In this document: in pieces, positions 47,999-56,238 of the stretch | How the letters are laid out: every line of letters begins with the position of its first letter | Position numbering within the stretch: position 1 is the first letter of the stretch | Source: SAR116 cluster bacterium | GTDB lineage: Bacteria > Pseudomonadota > Alphaproteobacteria > Puniceispirillales > Puniceispirillaceae | Assembly: GCA_004212735.1 (NCBI GenBank) | Contig: SHBD01000008.1 | Coordinates: 1 to 64,000 of the forward strand | Reading direction: 5' to 3' | DNA length: 64,000 bases | The notes under the pieces: model-generated | The model's database searches: none | Told to the model about the DNA's origin: nothing | The model's input: only the letters and a program-made list of their open reading frames with translations | Translations under genes and position numbers: made by a program

Positions 47999-48228
47999 GA
48001 TGATTGCAAACTCGCAAAAAGCCGACGTATGGTCAACGCTCGAAGTGTCGCAAGAGTGCGAAAATTGGATGATTCTGGGTATGGACTGTTACCCGAGAGG
48101 CAATGGCCACACCGGGATGAGTTGAGATATTGAGAACTGGCCATGACGGCCTATTTCGGCAAAACCATTTTATACTTTAGCTAATTGGGATATCATTAGA
48201 CTCATCTAGATGCGAGTGCGGACGAACA

Positions 48229-49023
48229 ATGCGATATTCACCCAGACCAGCGGGACCTATAGTGACGAGAGCGACATTCACATTTTTGCTTGCGGCCATT
48301 GTCTGGTCAGCTGTTTCAGGCTGCAGCTCTTTGCCGGAAAGCCAGCGCAGCGATCTGCGCGATCCCTTCGAAAACGGAAACCGGAAGGTTTTTGCCTTCA
48401 ACATGGGTTTTGATACCTATGTTATCGAACCCGTTGCCGATGCCTATCGTAACGGGGTACCCGAGGGCGGTCAGCGGGCTATCGGCAATCACGTTAAGTG
48501 GGCCGGAATGCCATCAACTGCAATCAACTCCGCACTGCAAGGCAAAGCCGAAAATGCCGGTCTGGCCACATTGAATTTTCTGGTTAACGGCCTGACGCTT
48601 GGGTTTGTCGATCTCGTGGAAGACGACACGCCAATCATCAAGGAAGATTTTGGCCAGACGCTCGCTGCCGCCAACGTGCCGGAAGGCTCTTTTCTGATGG
48701 TCCCCTTTCTTGGCCCCAAAACCACGCGCAGTTTTGCCGGCACCATCGGCGATATGGTGATGGATCCGATAGGCACATTGGCTAGAGGCGGTAACTTGCA
48801 AACCGTCAACCAACTGCGCACCCCTGTTGCCGTAGTCGATTTTCGGGCGCGAACCTTTGATGCATTCAATGACGTTAAATACAACGCCATCGACCCCTAT
48901 TCCCGTGTCAGGTCAGTCTACTACCAAACAAGAGCCGGCATGCTAGAGGACAGGGTAAGGTCCACCATTGGCGCATCTGAAAGCAACGATGAATTTGATG
49001 ACTTTTTTGAGGATGAGTCGTGA
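48229..49023 (+). CDS. mlaA: MlaA family lipoprotein (VacJ)
   Basis: 264 aa with a lipoprotein signal peptide and lipobox VSGC (Cys near residue 32). The MlaA domain has DPFENGNRKVFAFN, NFLVNGLTLGF, EDFGQTLAAANVPEGSFLMVPFLGPKT and YNAIDPYSRVRSVYYQTRAG. It removes misplaced phospholipids from the outer leaflet of the outer membrane with MlaC. A TATACT hexamer 53 bp upstream may be its -10 element. It overlaps mlaC at TGATG. Confidence 0.9.
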   Translation: MRYSPRPAGPIVTRATFTFLLAAIVWSAVSGCSSLPESQRSDLRDPFENGNRKVFAFNMGFDTYVIEPVADAYRNGVPEGGQRAIGNHVKWAGMPSTAINSALQGKAENAGLATLNFLVNGLTLGFVDLVEDDTPIIKEDFGQTLAAANVPEGSFLMVPFLGPKTTRSFAGTIGDMVMDPIGTLARGGNLQTVNQLRTPVAVVDFRARTFDAFNDVKYNAIDPYSRVRSVYYQTRAGMLEDRVRSTIGASESNDEFDDFFEDES

Positions 49024-49658
49024 TGCCTGTTTCATCTGCTGTAAAACTCTGCCGCATGGCATCCATGCTGATGCTTTTTACATCTCTGGTGATAGTGGCG
49101 CTGCCGGCCGGTGCCGATAATCACAGTAAAGCCGCCGAGGCGCATATCGAGGCGATGATCGGGTCGGCGAAGGCCCTGCTGACGACAGATAGTGATGATC
49201 TGGCTGCGCGCACTGAACAGGTGACCGATCTGCTGGACACCTATTTCGACTTTCCCGGCATTACCAGGTTTTCAGCTGGCCAATATTGGCGTGCTGCCAG
49301 TGTCACAGAAAAACAGGAATATGAGCTGGTGATCCGGGAGGTGATCATCGGCACGGTTGTGCGCAATTTTGACCAGTTGAAAGGGCTTGAATACAGCCAT
49401 GTTGCCAGCACCGAAAAGGGCAGCAAGCTGGTGCTTGTCACGGGTCGCTTCAGTGACGCTATGGGCGAACGCCCCTCGGTATTGGTGAACTGGCGAGTTA
49501 CAACCCTACCCGGAAAACCGGTTAAGGTTCTCGACATCGAAATTGAGAATATTTCGATGCTGGTCACGCAGAAACAGGAAAATGTCGCTATAATCCGCAA
49601 GAACAAAGGCAAATTCGGCGCACTCATCACGGCGATGCGCAAGAAGCTGGCCAGCTAG
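49023..49658 (+). CDS. mlaC: MlaC (periplasmic lipid-binding protein)
   Basis: 211 aa from ATG 49023; the upstream GTG is an alternative. A signal peptide (LVIVALPAGADN) is followed by the MlaC/Tol_Tol_Ttg2 domain: DTYFDFPGITRFSAGQYW, RNFDQLKGLEYSHV, NWRVTTLPGKPVKVLDIEIENISMLV. It ferries phospholipids from MlaA to an inner-membrane MlaFEDB transporter, not in this window. It is coupled to mlaA by TGATG and convergent with ettA. Confidence 0.9.
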   Translation: MPVSSAVKLCRMASMLMLFTSLVIVALPAGADNHSKAAEAHIEAMIGSAKALLTTDSDDLAARTEQVTDLLDTYFDFPGITRFSAGQYWRAASVTEKQEYELVIREVIIGTVVRNFDQLKGLEYSHVASTEKGSKLVLVTGRFSDAMGERPSVLVNWRVTTLPGKPVKVLDIEIENISMLVTQKQENVAIIRKNKGKFGALITAMRKKLAS

Positions 49659-49697
49659 CCCCGCCACGGCAGAGCCAGCAGCCACAACGCAGTAGGA

Positions 49698-51377
49698 CTA
49701 GCGGCTGATAGGCTTGTATTTGATCCGCGTCGGGCGATCGGCTTCTGCGCCAAGACGGCGTTTTTTGTCCACCTCATAGGCCTCGTAGTTGCCCTCAAAC
49801 CACTCAACATGGCTGTTGCCCTCAAAAGCCAGAATATGTGTGGCGATCCGATCGAGGAACCAACGATCGTGGCTGACCACCACGGCGCAGCCGGCAAACT
49901 CCTCAAGCGCTTCTTCAAGCGCCCGCAGCGTGTCAACATCAAGATCATTGGTTGGCTCATCGAGCAACAATAGATTCGCACCACTTTTCAACATCTTTGC
50001 CAGATGCACACGGTTGCGTTCACCACCCGAGAGCTGACTGACCTGCTTCTGTTGGTCGCCGCCTTTAAAATTGAACTGCCCGACATAGGCGCGTGACGCC
50101 ATCGTGCGCTTGCCAAGTTCAATCTCGTCAAGGCCATCTGAGATGACTTCCCAGACAGTTTTACCTTCCTCCAGATCATCGCGGGATTGATCGACATAGC
50201 CGAGCTTGACCGTATCACCGATGGTAAAGCTGCCATTGTCTGGCGCGTCGGCACCGGTGATCATCCGGAACAAGGTGGTCTTACCGGCACCATTTGGCCC
50301 GATCACCCCAACAATGCCGCCCGGCGGCAAACGGAATGACAGATCATCGATCAGCAGGCGGTCACCAAAACCCTTGCCAAGACCCTCGGCGTTGATCACC
50401 ACGTCACCAAGACGCGGCCCTGCTGGAATGTGGATTTTCGCAACATCCATCTGGCGCTGCTGATCATCGGCAAGCAGCTTTTCATAGGCATTGATTCGCG
50501 CTTTGGATTTTGCCTGCCGCGCCTTGGGTGCCGAACGGACCCACTCAAGCTCACGCGACAAAGATTTCACCCGCGCATCCTCCGCACGTCCCTCTTGTTC
50601 AAGACGCTTGTGCTTCTGTTCCAGCCATCCGGAATAATTGCCCTCATAAGGGATGCCTGCACCACGATCCAATTCCAGAATCCAGCCAGCAACCTCATCG
50701 AGGAAATAGCGGTCGTGTGTGATGGTCACGACAGTGCCGGGAAAATCATGCAGGAACTTCTGCAACCAGCTCACCGATTCGGCGTCCAGATGATTTGTTG
50801 GCTCGTCAAGAAGCAGCATGTCAGGCGCACTCAACAATAATTTGCACAGAGCAACACGGCGTTTTTCACCTCCCGACAATTTTGTGACATCGGAGTCACC
50901 CGATGGCACTCGCAGAGCGTCCATCGCGATCTCCGCTTTGCGCTCAAGATCCCAGCCGTCAATTGCATCTATCTCTTCCTGCAACTCAGCCTGTTCAGCA
51001 ATGACAGCGTTCATCTCATCATCGGTCAATTCCTCGGCGAAACGAGCGCTGACTTCATTGAACCGGTCCATCAGTTCTTTCGCACGACCAAGCCCAGCCA
51101 ACACATTACCGGTGACATCCAGGCTTTCATCAAGCTCGGGTTCCTGTGCCAGATAACCGACCTTGATCCCATCGGCCGCCCACGCCTCACCATTGAATTC
51201 GGTATCTAGCCCCGCCATGATGCGGAGCAAGGTCGATTTACCAGCGCCGTTCAAGCCAAGGACACCAATCTTTGCTCCCGGCAAGAATGACAGGCTGATG
51301 TTTTTCAGAACTTCCTTGCCACCGGGCCAGCTTTTCGAAAGACGATGCATTACATAAACATATTGATGGCTGGACAT
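49698..51377 (-). CDS. ettA: Energy-dependent translational throttle protein EttA (ABC-F)
   Basis: 559 aa from ATG 51377 with AAGGAG upstream; the frame extends to 51503 but the extension is not family-like. Two ABC domains: GLNGAGKSTLLRI and GPNGAGKTTLFRM, signatures LSGGEKRRVALCK and LSGGERNRVHLAK, Walker B sites LLLDEPTNHLD and LLLDEPTNDLD. EttA binds the ribosome E site and gates early elongation by ATP/ADP ratio. Its length and the YVYVMHRLSKSWPGGKEVL start match EttA. Paralog of uup at 14222. Confidence 0.94.
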   Translation of the reverse strand: MSSHQYVYVMHRLSKSWPGGKEVLKNISLSFLPGAKIGVLGLNGAGKSTLLRIMAGLDTEFNGEAWAADGIKVGYLAQEPELDESLDVTGNVLAGLGRAKELMDRFNEVSARFAEELTDDEMNAVIAEQAELQEEIDAIDGWDLERKAEIAMDALRVPSGDSDVTKLSGGEKRRVALCKLLLSAPDMLLLDEPTNHLDAESVSWLQKFLHDFPGTVVTITHDRYFLDEVAGWILELDRGAGIPYEGNYSGWLEQKHKRLEQEGRAEDARVKSLSRELEWVRSAPKARQAKSKARINAYEKLLADDQQRQMDVAKIHIPAGPRLGDVVINAEGLGKGFGDRLLIDDLSFRLPPGGIVGVIGPNGAGKTTLFRMITGADAPDNGSFTIGDTVKLGYVDQSRDDLEEGKTVWEVISDGLDEIELGKRTMASRAYVGQFNFKGGDQQKQVSQLSGGERNRVHLAKMLKSGANLLLLDEPTNDLDVDTLRALEEALEEFAGCAVVVSHDRWFLDRIATHILAFEGNSHVEWFEGNYEAYEVDKKRRLGAEADRPTRIKYKPISR

Positions 51378-51621
51378 GGTAACTCCTTCTGGGAAAATTC
51401 CCCGTGGTCTCTGCCATTGCGCAGGACCCACGCGTAGAACAATTGTGCGCGCGTTGAAGCGGGCTTCACATGGCGTTTTAGCCTTTGCGACAGCGTATAA
51501 CAATGCTGAAACGAAAATTTACCATGCGCGTGCCAACAACAGTGGGACGGAGGCTGGCGGCGTAGACAAGTTAGTGCTATCATAGTGCCTCTGAACTCGC
51601 AAAAATCGGCGGCGCTTTTAA

Positions 51622-51987
51622 ATGGTTGGTAATGTGTTAGCACAAAGCGCACCTGCACTGGGGATTCTTGTGGATCTGCCATTGGGGGTTTTGATGTGGG
51701 CGGCTTTGGTGCGCTTTTTATTGACGATTTTCATCAAAGAGGACAGTCGCGTCTTGCCAATGCGCCTGCTGGTCAGCTTTACCAGCCCCGTGATGGCAAC
51801 GATACGTCCCATAACACCGGGATGGGTGATCGACCGGATTGCGCCCCTTTATGCCGCCATTATCTTGCTGATTTTACGCTATTACTTGTTCCCACTTTTA
51901 ATCGGTTATGACGTATTGTCATTTGGCAATTTGCCCCTCGAAAGCATGGTGTTGTCAGTCTATTTCGACTACATAGCGATAGGCTAG
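51622..51987 (+). CDS. YggT-like integral membrane protein
   Basis: 121 aa with three or four hydrophobic segments (LGVLMWAALVRFLLTIF, FTSPVMATIRPI, LYAAIILLILRYYLFPLLIG). The pairing of two short hairpins around RPITPG recalls YggT proteins, which have been linked to osmotic and division phenotypes in other bacteria. The identity is tentative. It is convergent with the next gene, with a 4-bp tail overlap. Confidence 0.6.
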   Translation: MVGNVLAQSAPALGILVDLPLGVLMWAALVRFLLTIFIKEDSRVLPMRLLVSFTSPVMATIRPITPGWVIDRIAPLYAAIILLILRYYLFPLLIGYDVLSFGNLPLESMVLSVYFDYIAIG

Positions 51988-52334
51988 TCAGATTTAAGGG
52001 TGATTTTCTGGGTGATCCTGCCAGCACCTGTTAAACGCCAGATTTGCTGCCCATCCGGCATGTCAAGAACCAGAATCATGCCGGATTTGTCCGATGAGGC
52101 AGCGCTTACATGCGCGCCAGCTGGCAAAATAAGATTGATCTCGCTTGCTGCGCGATTGGCTGAACCGGCCTGTAACCGTGAGTAAATCGTCACCACTATC
52201 ACCAACAGGGCAGCAACGATCAACACCGCCATAATGATGGCAAGCGCCTTGATCAGTCCCAGATGACGCACCACGGCAGAGGGCTCATGGGCATCGGCCT
52301 GATCGACAGCAGCATCGGGGGACGGGTCTTGCAT
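51984..52334 (-). CDS. DUF6476-like membrane protein
   Basis: 116 aa from ATG 52334, with GGAGC nine bases upstream; a TTG at 52376 is possible. One membrane helix (LIKALAIIMAVLIVAALLVIVVTI), then a short periplasmic beta-rich part with DMPDGQQIWRLTGAGRI. Similar small proteins lie next to rluD in other alphaproteobacteria, as here. Function unknown. Its gene ends facing the YggT-like gene and starts divergently from rluD. Confidence 0.7.
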   Translation of the reverse strand: MQDPSPDAAVDQADAHEPSAVVRHLGLIKALAIIMAVLIVAALLVIVVTIYSRLQAGSANRAASEINLILPAGAHVSAASSDKSGMILVLDMPDGQQIWRLTGAGRITQKITLKSD

Positions 52335-52450
52335 GAATTTGCTCCACAGGCTCGCAACGGATGAAAGGTCGGCCAAGCATCACCACCAGAGGAAGGATCG
52401 AGGAACACCAGCCTATCACGCGCCACCATTATAGGCTATTGTTCGTGCCC

Positions 52451-53542
52451 ATGACCACTCCTACCACAAATGCAACCAACATCAATACCGCCGCAGGGGA
52501 TCTTGCATCAGGCGAGGTCGTCCGGATCATCGCACCTGAAGAAGCTGGCGGTGAACGTCTTGACCGCTTTCTTGCCACCGCCATCGCAGCCCGCAACAGC
52601 GAGGATGAAACGCCAACTGACAGCCACAGCCTGTCTCGTAGCCGTATCAAGACGCTGGTGCTTGATGGATGCCTGCATGAAAATGACAAGATCATCACCG
52701 ACCCCTCAGCAGGCATAAGACCCGGCGCCATCTATCAACTAGTGGTCCCCAAACCAAGCGATCCAACACCGCAGGGCGAAGCCATCGCACTGGATATCCT
52801 GTTTGAGGATGAACATCTTATCGTCATCAACAAGGCAGCCGGAATGGTCGTCCATCCAGCCCCGGGCAGCCCATCGGGAACGCTGGTCAACGCATTGATC
52901 GCACATTGCGGCCCCAGCTTGACTGGCATTGGCGGTGTCATGCGGCCCGGCATTGTCCATCGGCTCGACAAGGACACATCGGGAGTGATGATGGCGGCAA
53001 AGACTGACCGCGCCCACCAGCGTCTCACCGACATGTTCGCCGCACATGATCTTGACCGGCGTTATAACGCACTTGTCTGGGGTAGCGGCGTCGACCGTCA
53101 GGGAACTGTCGATGCTCCGATTGGCCGCGCCGAGCGTGACCGCAAACGTCAGGCCGTTACCGCAAAGGGGCGCAAGGCCATCACCCACTGGCAAATGATT
53201 CGGGTCTATCCTCCCTTTGGGTCACTGATCGAATGTCAACTTGAGACTGGGCGCACGCACCAGATCAGGGTGCATATGGCACATATTGGCCATGGCGTGA
53301 TTGGCGATCCTCTTTATGGCAAGCCAGCCCGCGCCAGCCAGATGCCTGATGCTCTCTCGCGCACGTGCCTAGGACAGTTAAGGGGTTTTGGTCGACAAGC
53401 ACTGCATGCGGTACATCTGGGCTTTGCCCATCCGCTAACTGGCGAGGCGCTGGCATTCAGCACGGACATGCCAGCAGATATGGCGCACCTGCATCAGGTT
53501 ATGGAAACTGCCGTGGCGGCGCGGGCCAGCTCCAGCCGATAG
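52451..53542 (+). CDS. rluD: Large-subunit rRNA pseudouridine synthase, RluD family
   Basis: 363 aa from ATG 52451. An N-terminal S4-like domain (ERLDRFLATAI...LSRSRIKTLVLDG) and a catalytic domain: VNKAAGMVVHPAPG, GIVHRLDKDTSGVMM with catalytic Asp near residue 169, and ETGRTHQIRVHMAHIGHGVIGDPLYG. RluD modifies U1911/1915/1917 of 23S rRNA; RluC remains possible. Precedes rpoH by 250 bp. Confidence 0.9.
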   Translation: MTTPTTNATNINTAAGDLASGEVVRIIAPEEAGGERLDRFLATAIAARNSEDETPTDSHSLSRSRIKTLVLDGCLHENDKIITDPSAGIRPGAIYQLVVPKPSDPTPQGEAIALDILFEDEHLIVINKAAGMVVHPAPGSPSGTLVNALIAHCGPSLTGIGGVMRPGIVHRLDKDTSGVMMAAKTDRAHQRLTDMFAAHDLDRRYNALVWGSGVDRQGTVDAPIGRAERDRKRQAVTAKGRKAITHWQMIRVYPPFGSLIECQLETGRTHQIRVHMAHIGHGVIGDPLYGKPARASQMPDALSRTCLGQLRGFGRQALHAVHLGFAHPLTGEALAFSTDMPADMAHLHQVMETAVAARASSSR

Positions 53543-53794
53543 AATGATCGGCAAGTTTGCCCATCCAAGGCATGCTCTGGGAGATTTCGTTAAATGGGTT
53601 TAAAAACAACGGCTAAATTTTGTTTTTCTGCGCGTGAAACTATGTAAAAGAGCGGCCAGACAGCCCTATTCTTGCCCAATTTGGTAATAATAATGGTGAT
53701 CTGAAAAAGACTTTTGCCAAAAACTGCCTTAATTCGAGTAACGAAGGGTGGTTAGATATGACATGTCAAATACAAAACGTGTGAGGAATTGACA
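53543..53794 (+). promoter_or_regulatory. rpoH upstream region
   Basis: About 250 bp between rluD and rpoH, including A/T-rich segments (TAATAATAATGG near 53685). No promoter could be placed with confidence; a TTGCCC near 53673 with the TAATAAT run 16-17 bases later is the best candidate. A TTG (53789) two codons before the ATG is not the likely start. Confidence 0.4.
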
Positions 53795-54718
53795 ATGGCC
53801 GCAAAAACCAATCTTCCTGTCCTGTCACCTGATGGGAACTTGTCACGTTACCTTGAACAGATCCGCGCGTTTCCAATGCTGGAGCAAAAGCAGGAATATA
53901 CGCTTGCCAAGTCTTGGAAAGAAAAGGGCGACATTGAAGCTGCGCACCAGCTTGTCACCAGCCACCTACGGCTTGTTGCAAAGATCGCCATGGGCTACCG
54001 CGGCTATGGCCTGCCGGTTGCCGACCTGATTTCCGAAGGCAATATGGGAATGATGCATGCGGTGAAAAAATTTGAGCCGGAAAAAGGATTTCGGCTGGCC
54101 ACTTATGCAATGTGGTGGATCAAAGCAGCGATTCAGGAATATATCCTGCGCTCCTGGTCTCTGGTGAAAATTGGCACCACCGCAGGCCAGAAAAAGCTGT
54201 TTTTCAACCTGCGTCGGATTAAAGGGCAAATCCAAGCCATTGACGAGGGTGATCTCAAGCCAGAGCAAGTTACACACATTGCAGACCAACTTAACGTTAC
54301 CGAAGCCGAAGTGATGTCGATGAATCAGCGCATGGCTGGCAATGACCGCTCTTTGAATGTGCCATTGTCCCGCGATGGCGAGGGTGCCGGCGAATGGCAG
54401 GACTGGCTCGAAGATGACGGTATTGATCAGGAAACCAGCTTCGCCGAGCACGAGGAATATTCTGCGCGCCAATCCTTGATGATGGATGCGATGAAAGATC
54501 TGAATGAACGCGAACAACGTATCCTTCAGGCACGCCGCCTTGCCGAACCACCGCTGACGCTGGAAGATCTGGCGACCGAATTTTCTGTCAGCCGGGAGCG
54601 CATCCGCCAGATTGAGGTGCGGGCCTTTGAAAAGTTGCAAAAGGCTGTCCGCGATAAGGCGGCCGAGCTGAAGCTCCTGCCTGACGTTGATGGTGACCCG
54701 GCATTGCTGCCGCAGTGA
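53795..54718 (+). CDS. rpoH: Heat-shock sigma factor RpoH (sigma-32)
   Basis: 307 aa from ATG 53795. Group 3 sigma: region 2 with DLISEGNMGMMHAVKKFEPEKGFRLATYAMWWIKAAIQEYI, the RpoH box QKKLFFNLRRIKGQ near residue 131, and region 4 with LEDLATEFSVSRERIRQIEVRAFEKL. It directs core polymerase to heat-shock promoters. The RpoH box separates it from RpoD. It is a single gene here; regulation by mRNA structure cannot be judged by eye. Confidence 0.95.
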   Translation: MAAKTNLPVLSPDGNLSRYLEQIRAFPMLEQKQEYTLAKSWKEKGDIEAAHQLVTSHLRLVAKIAMGYRGYGLPVADLISEGNMGMMHAVKKFEPEKGFRLATYAMWWIKAAIQEYILRSWSLVKIGTTAGQKKLFFNLRRIKGQIQAIDEGDLKPEQVTHIADQLNVTEAEVMSMNQRMAGNDRSLNVPLSRDGEGAGEWQDWLEDDGIDQETSFAEHEEYSARQSLMMDAMKDLNEREQRILQARRLAEPPLTLEDLATEFSVSRERIRQIEVRAFEKLQKAVRDKAAELKLLPDVDGDPALLPQ

Positions 54719-54762
54719 GCAGACAGAATCTCCCCACATCACAGCCACCGACCTCCCGAGAG

Positions 54763-54779
54763 CCTTCCCGGCGGGAAGG
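54763..54779 (+). terminator. Possible hairpin after rpoH
   Basis: CCTTCCC (54763-54769) and GGGAAGG (54773-54779) form a 7-bp stem with a GGC loop, 44 bp after the rpoH stop. It lacks a T-run, so it is either a factor-dependent stop signal, an RNA-stabilising hairpin or chance. Confidence 0.35.
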
Positions 54780-54831
54780 GTATGTGCTGTCCGATAAAAA
54801 TGCCAGAAAACCCGTCAAAAACACCCTGTAG

Positions 54832-54847
54832 TTAACGTTTTATTAAC
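54832..54847 (+). promoter_or_regulatory. CtrA-type box upstream of the secreted protein gene
   Basis: TTAA at 54832-54835, seven bases (CGTTTTA), then TTAAC at 54843-54847: a perfect match to the CtrA consensus TTAA-N7-TTAAC. It is 51 bp upstream of ATG 54898. A second TTAAC-like pair follows (CTTAACC). CtrA is the alphaproteobacterial response regulator of cell cycle and motility; occupancy here is inferred. Confidence 0.6.
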
Positions 54848-54897
54848 TTAACCTGCCGCATACTCCCCAGATTATTTCTGGAAAATGGAGGCGGAAA

Positions 54898-55500
54898 ATG
54901 AGACGCAGTGACCGGACCGGGCCGACAGGCTGTTCTGTCGCCCTTTTCACCCTCGTGGCCCTTATGACCCATGGCGTGATCCTTGACAGCATTGCGGCGA
55001 GGGCCGACCAACAAGGCCCTAAATTCATTGAGGTGGGAATGACGGCAAATGTTACAACATCGCAAGCACTACAAAATGCCAATCTTAGCGAGCCAGAAAC
55101 CAGCGGCGAAATCATCTGGACCTATAGCGAGATTGGCGCATCACCCGCGTCAGCCAAACCAAGACCCAAGCCGCAGGGGGTGCCATTGAACACGCTGGAC
55201 TCTCTTGGTACAGATTTTCAGACGTTATCGTCTGAAAAGATAATGGTCAGCAAAACGGTGGTGGGCAATCCAGAAGTAGGCAAGACAGCACCGCGGCATG
55301 CCAGCTTTGAGACAACTGCCCTACATTTTGGCGACCCGGCAGACCTCGTCGCCAGCGAGGCGGCAATCAAGCCCCGTAGCCCCTCGACACGCGGCCTACC
55401 CCCCAAGGTCACGCAGGCACCGTTGAAGAAACTTGTCATTCTGCCACAACAGGGTGGCGGTCTGGTTGTTGAGACACGAATCGTTGACACCAACAATTGA
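54898..55500 (+). CDS. Secreted protein of unknown function
   Basis: 200 aa from ATG 54898, with GGAGG ten bases upstream. A signal peptide (about 12-35, ending SIAARA) is followed by a mostly polar, Pro/Ser/Thr-rich region and a C-terminal stretch with alternating hydrophobic residues (LKKLVILPQQGGGLVVETRIVD). No family is recognised. A perfect CtrA-type box lies 51 bp upstream, suggesting cell-cycle or motility-linked expression. First gene of the atypical 54.8-57.2 kb stretch. Confidence 0.65.
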   Translation: MRRSDRTGPTGCSVALFTLVALMTHGVILDSIAARADQQGPKFIEVGMTANVTTSQALQNANLSEPETSGEIIWTYSEIGASPASAKPRPKPQGVPLNTLDSLGTDFQTLSSEKIMVSKTVVGNPEVGKTAPRHASFETTALHFGDPADLVASEAAIKPRSPSTRGLPPKVTQAPLKKLVILPQQGGGLVVETRIVDTNN

Positions 55501-55535
55501 CACCGGCAATCGATACCATTCAATGAACCCATTGG

Positions 55536-55846
55536 TTAACCCCATTTATTGACCCAATGGTCGATAAGCGTCATTGAAACAAGCCATTGTGGTTGGCGCT
55601 GGTCCTCATCGCCCTTGATACGCGATGGTCGGGGTAGCGGCGATGTTCTATCCGCCCACTCGAGCAGGAGACGAAACAGCTCCTCACCCGTGCTATATTT
55701 TGGATCCGGATGGGGCAGAGCCTCAAAGGGCGCAAGTTCAAATCGCGGACCAGACGGTCCGTAATCAACCCGCGACCCGGCGTATGGCAGGCACCCAGGA
55801 GCCCAGCTCCCACGAGCAGCGCAAAGACCAAAAACCGTTGGGACAT
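55536..55846 (-). pseudogene. Frameshifted lipoprotein gene
   Basis: ATG at 55844-55846 opens a lipoprotein signal peptide MSQRFLVFALLVGAGLLGAC (lipobox LLGAC). After about 20 codons the coding signal moves to another frame, which reads PYAGSRVDYGPSGPRFELAP...ALPHPDPK...LFRLLLEWADRT...WLVSMTLIDHWVNKWG and ends at TAA 55536-55538. A one-base loss near the Cys codon would explain it. The restored product would be about 103 aa, an outer- or inner-membrane lipoprotein of unknown family. The first frame as given reaches 55571 with unlikely Arg/Cys-rich residues. Confidence 0.65.
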
Positions 55847-55928
55847 GATGCCCACCTTGGTTGGTTGCGGTTGATCAGGACAAGAAATTGCACGCGCAAA
55901 TAGTGTGGCCTGTCTGGCATCAGGCCGA

Positions 55929-56135
55929 CCACTACGTAACTGCACGAAAGCGAAGTTCCTGCCTATTTCCCAAAGGGTCTTTTATTTGGCAGGCGACCCG
56001 ATAAGGGGTCGCTTCCGTGGGCGTGTACGTAGTGGAACGCACAGCCTAGCCAACACCCCCGACCTTTGCAAATCAGGGGCTGAACCCACAGAAAAGGGAG
56101 TGTTTCTGCGGGTTACAGCGCAACACAAAATGCAC
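55929..56135. ncRNA. Candidate structured RNA of unknown class
   Basis: CCACTACGTA (55929-55938) is the exact reverse complement of TACGTAGTGG (56026-56035), with CACG/CGTG continuing the stem inside. Within it CCTGCC pairs with GGCAGG, and GCGACCC (55993-55999) with GGGTCGC (56006-56012). A downstream hairpin AACCCACAGAAA / TTTCTGCGGGTT (about 56083-56115) and a CCCC/GGGG pair follow. The density of perfect stems in a gene-free stretch suggests a noncoding RNA or leader. Strand and class are unknown; it does not look like tRNA, tmRNA, SRP RNA or RNase P. Confidence 0.45.
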
Positions 56136-56179
56136 CAAAGTCTCAATTAAGTAACATTATACTCACGTTAATCTTTGCC

Positions 56180-56195
56180 TTAACGTTTAATTAAC
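56180..56195 (+). promoter_or_regulatory. CtrA-type box before the small membrane-protein gene
   Basis: TTAA 56180-56183, seven bases (CGTTTAA), TTAAC 56191-56195 match TTAA-N7-TTAAC. It lies 43 bp upstream of ATG 56239. The surrounding TTAACGTTTnATTAAC is nearly the same as at 54832, so both genes may share regulation. Function is inferred from the consensus. Confidence 0.55.
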
Positions 56196-56238
56196 CTGAC
56201 CTCACCTATCATCACTTTGGCGCCGATGTAAGGACGAG

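Larger units (their letters stand above)
55847..56238. other. Gene-free stretch with RNA-like structure and a CtrA-type box
   Basis: About 390 bp with no protein gene. It contains a hairpin (GGCCTG 55907-55912 with CAGGCC 55921-55926), a long-range stem and several internal hairpins described in the next entry, and a CtrA-type box at 56180-56195. Reading frames through it have no family resemblance. Confidence 0.55.

Noticed and set aside
54763-54779. Firm intrinsic terminator after rpoH
   Set aside because: The stem is good but no T-run follows; listed only as a low-confidence hairpin.
55929-56135. Interpretation of the structured stretch as tmRNA or 6S RNA
   Set aside because: No tag-peptide reading frame or acceptor-stem/T-arm sequence is visible for tmRNA, and I could not match the 6S open-promoter-like bulge; left as unknown class.
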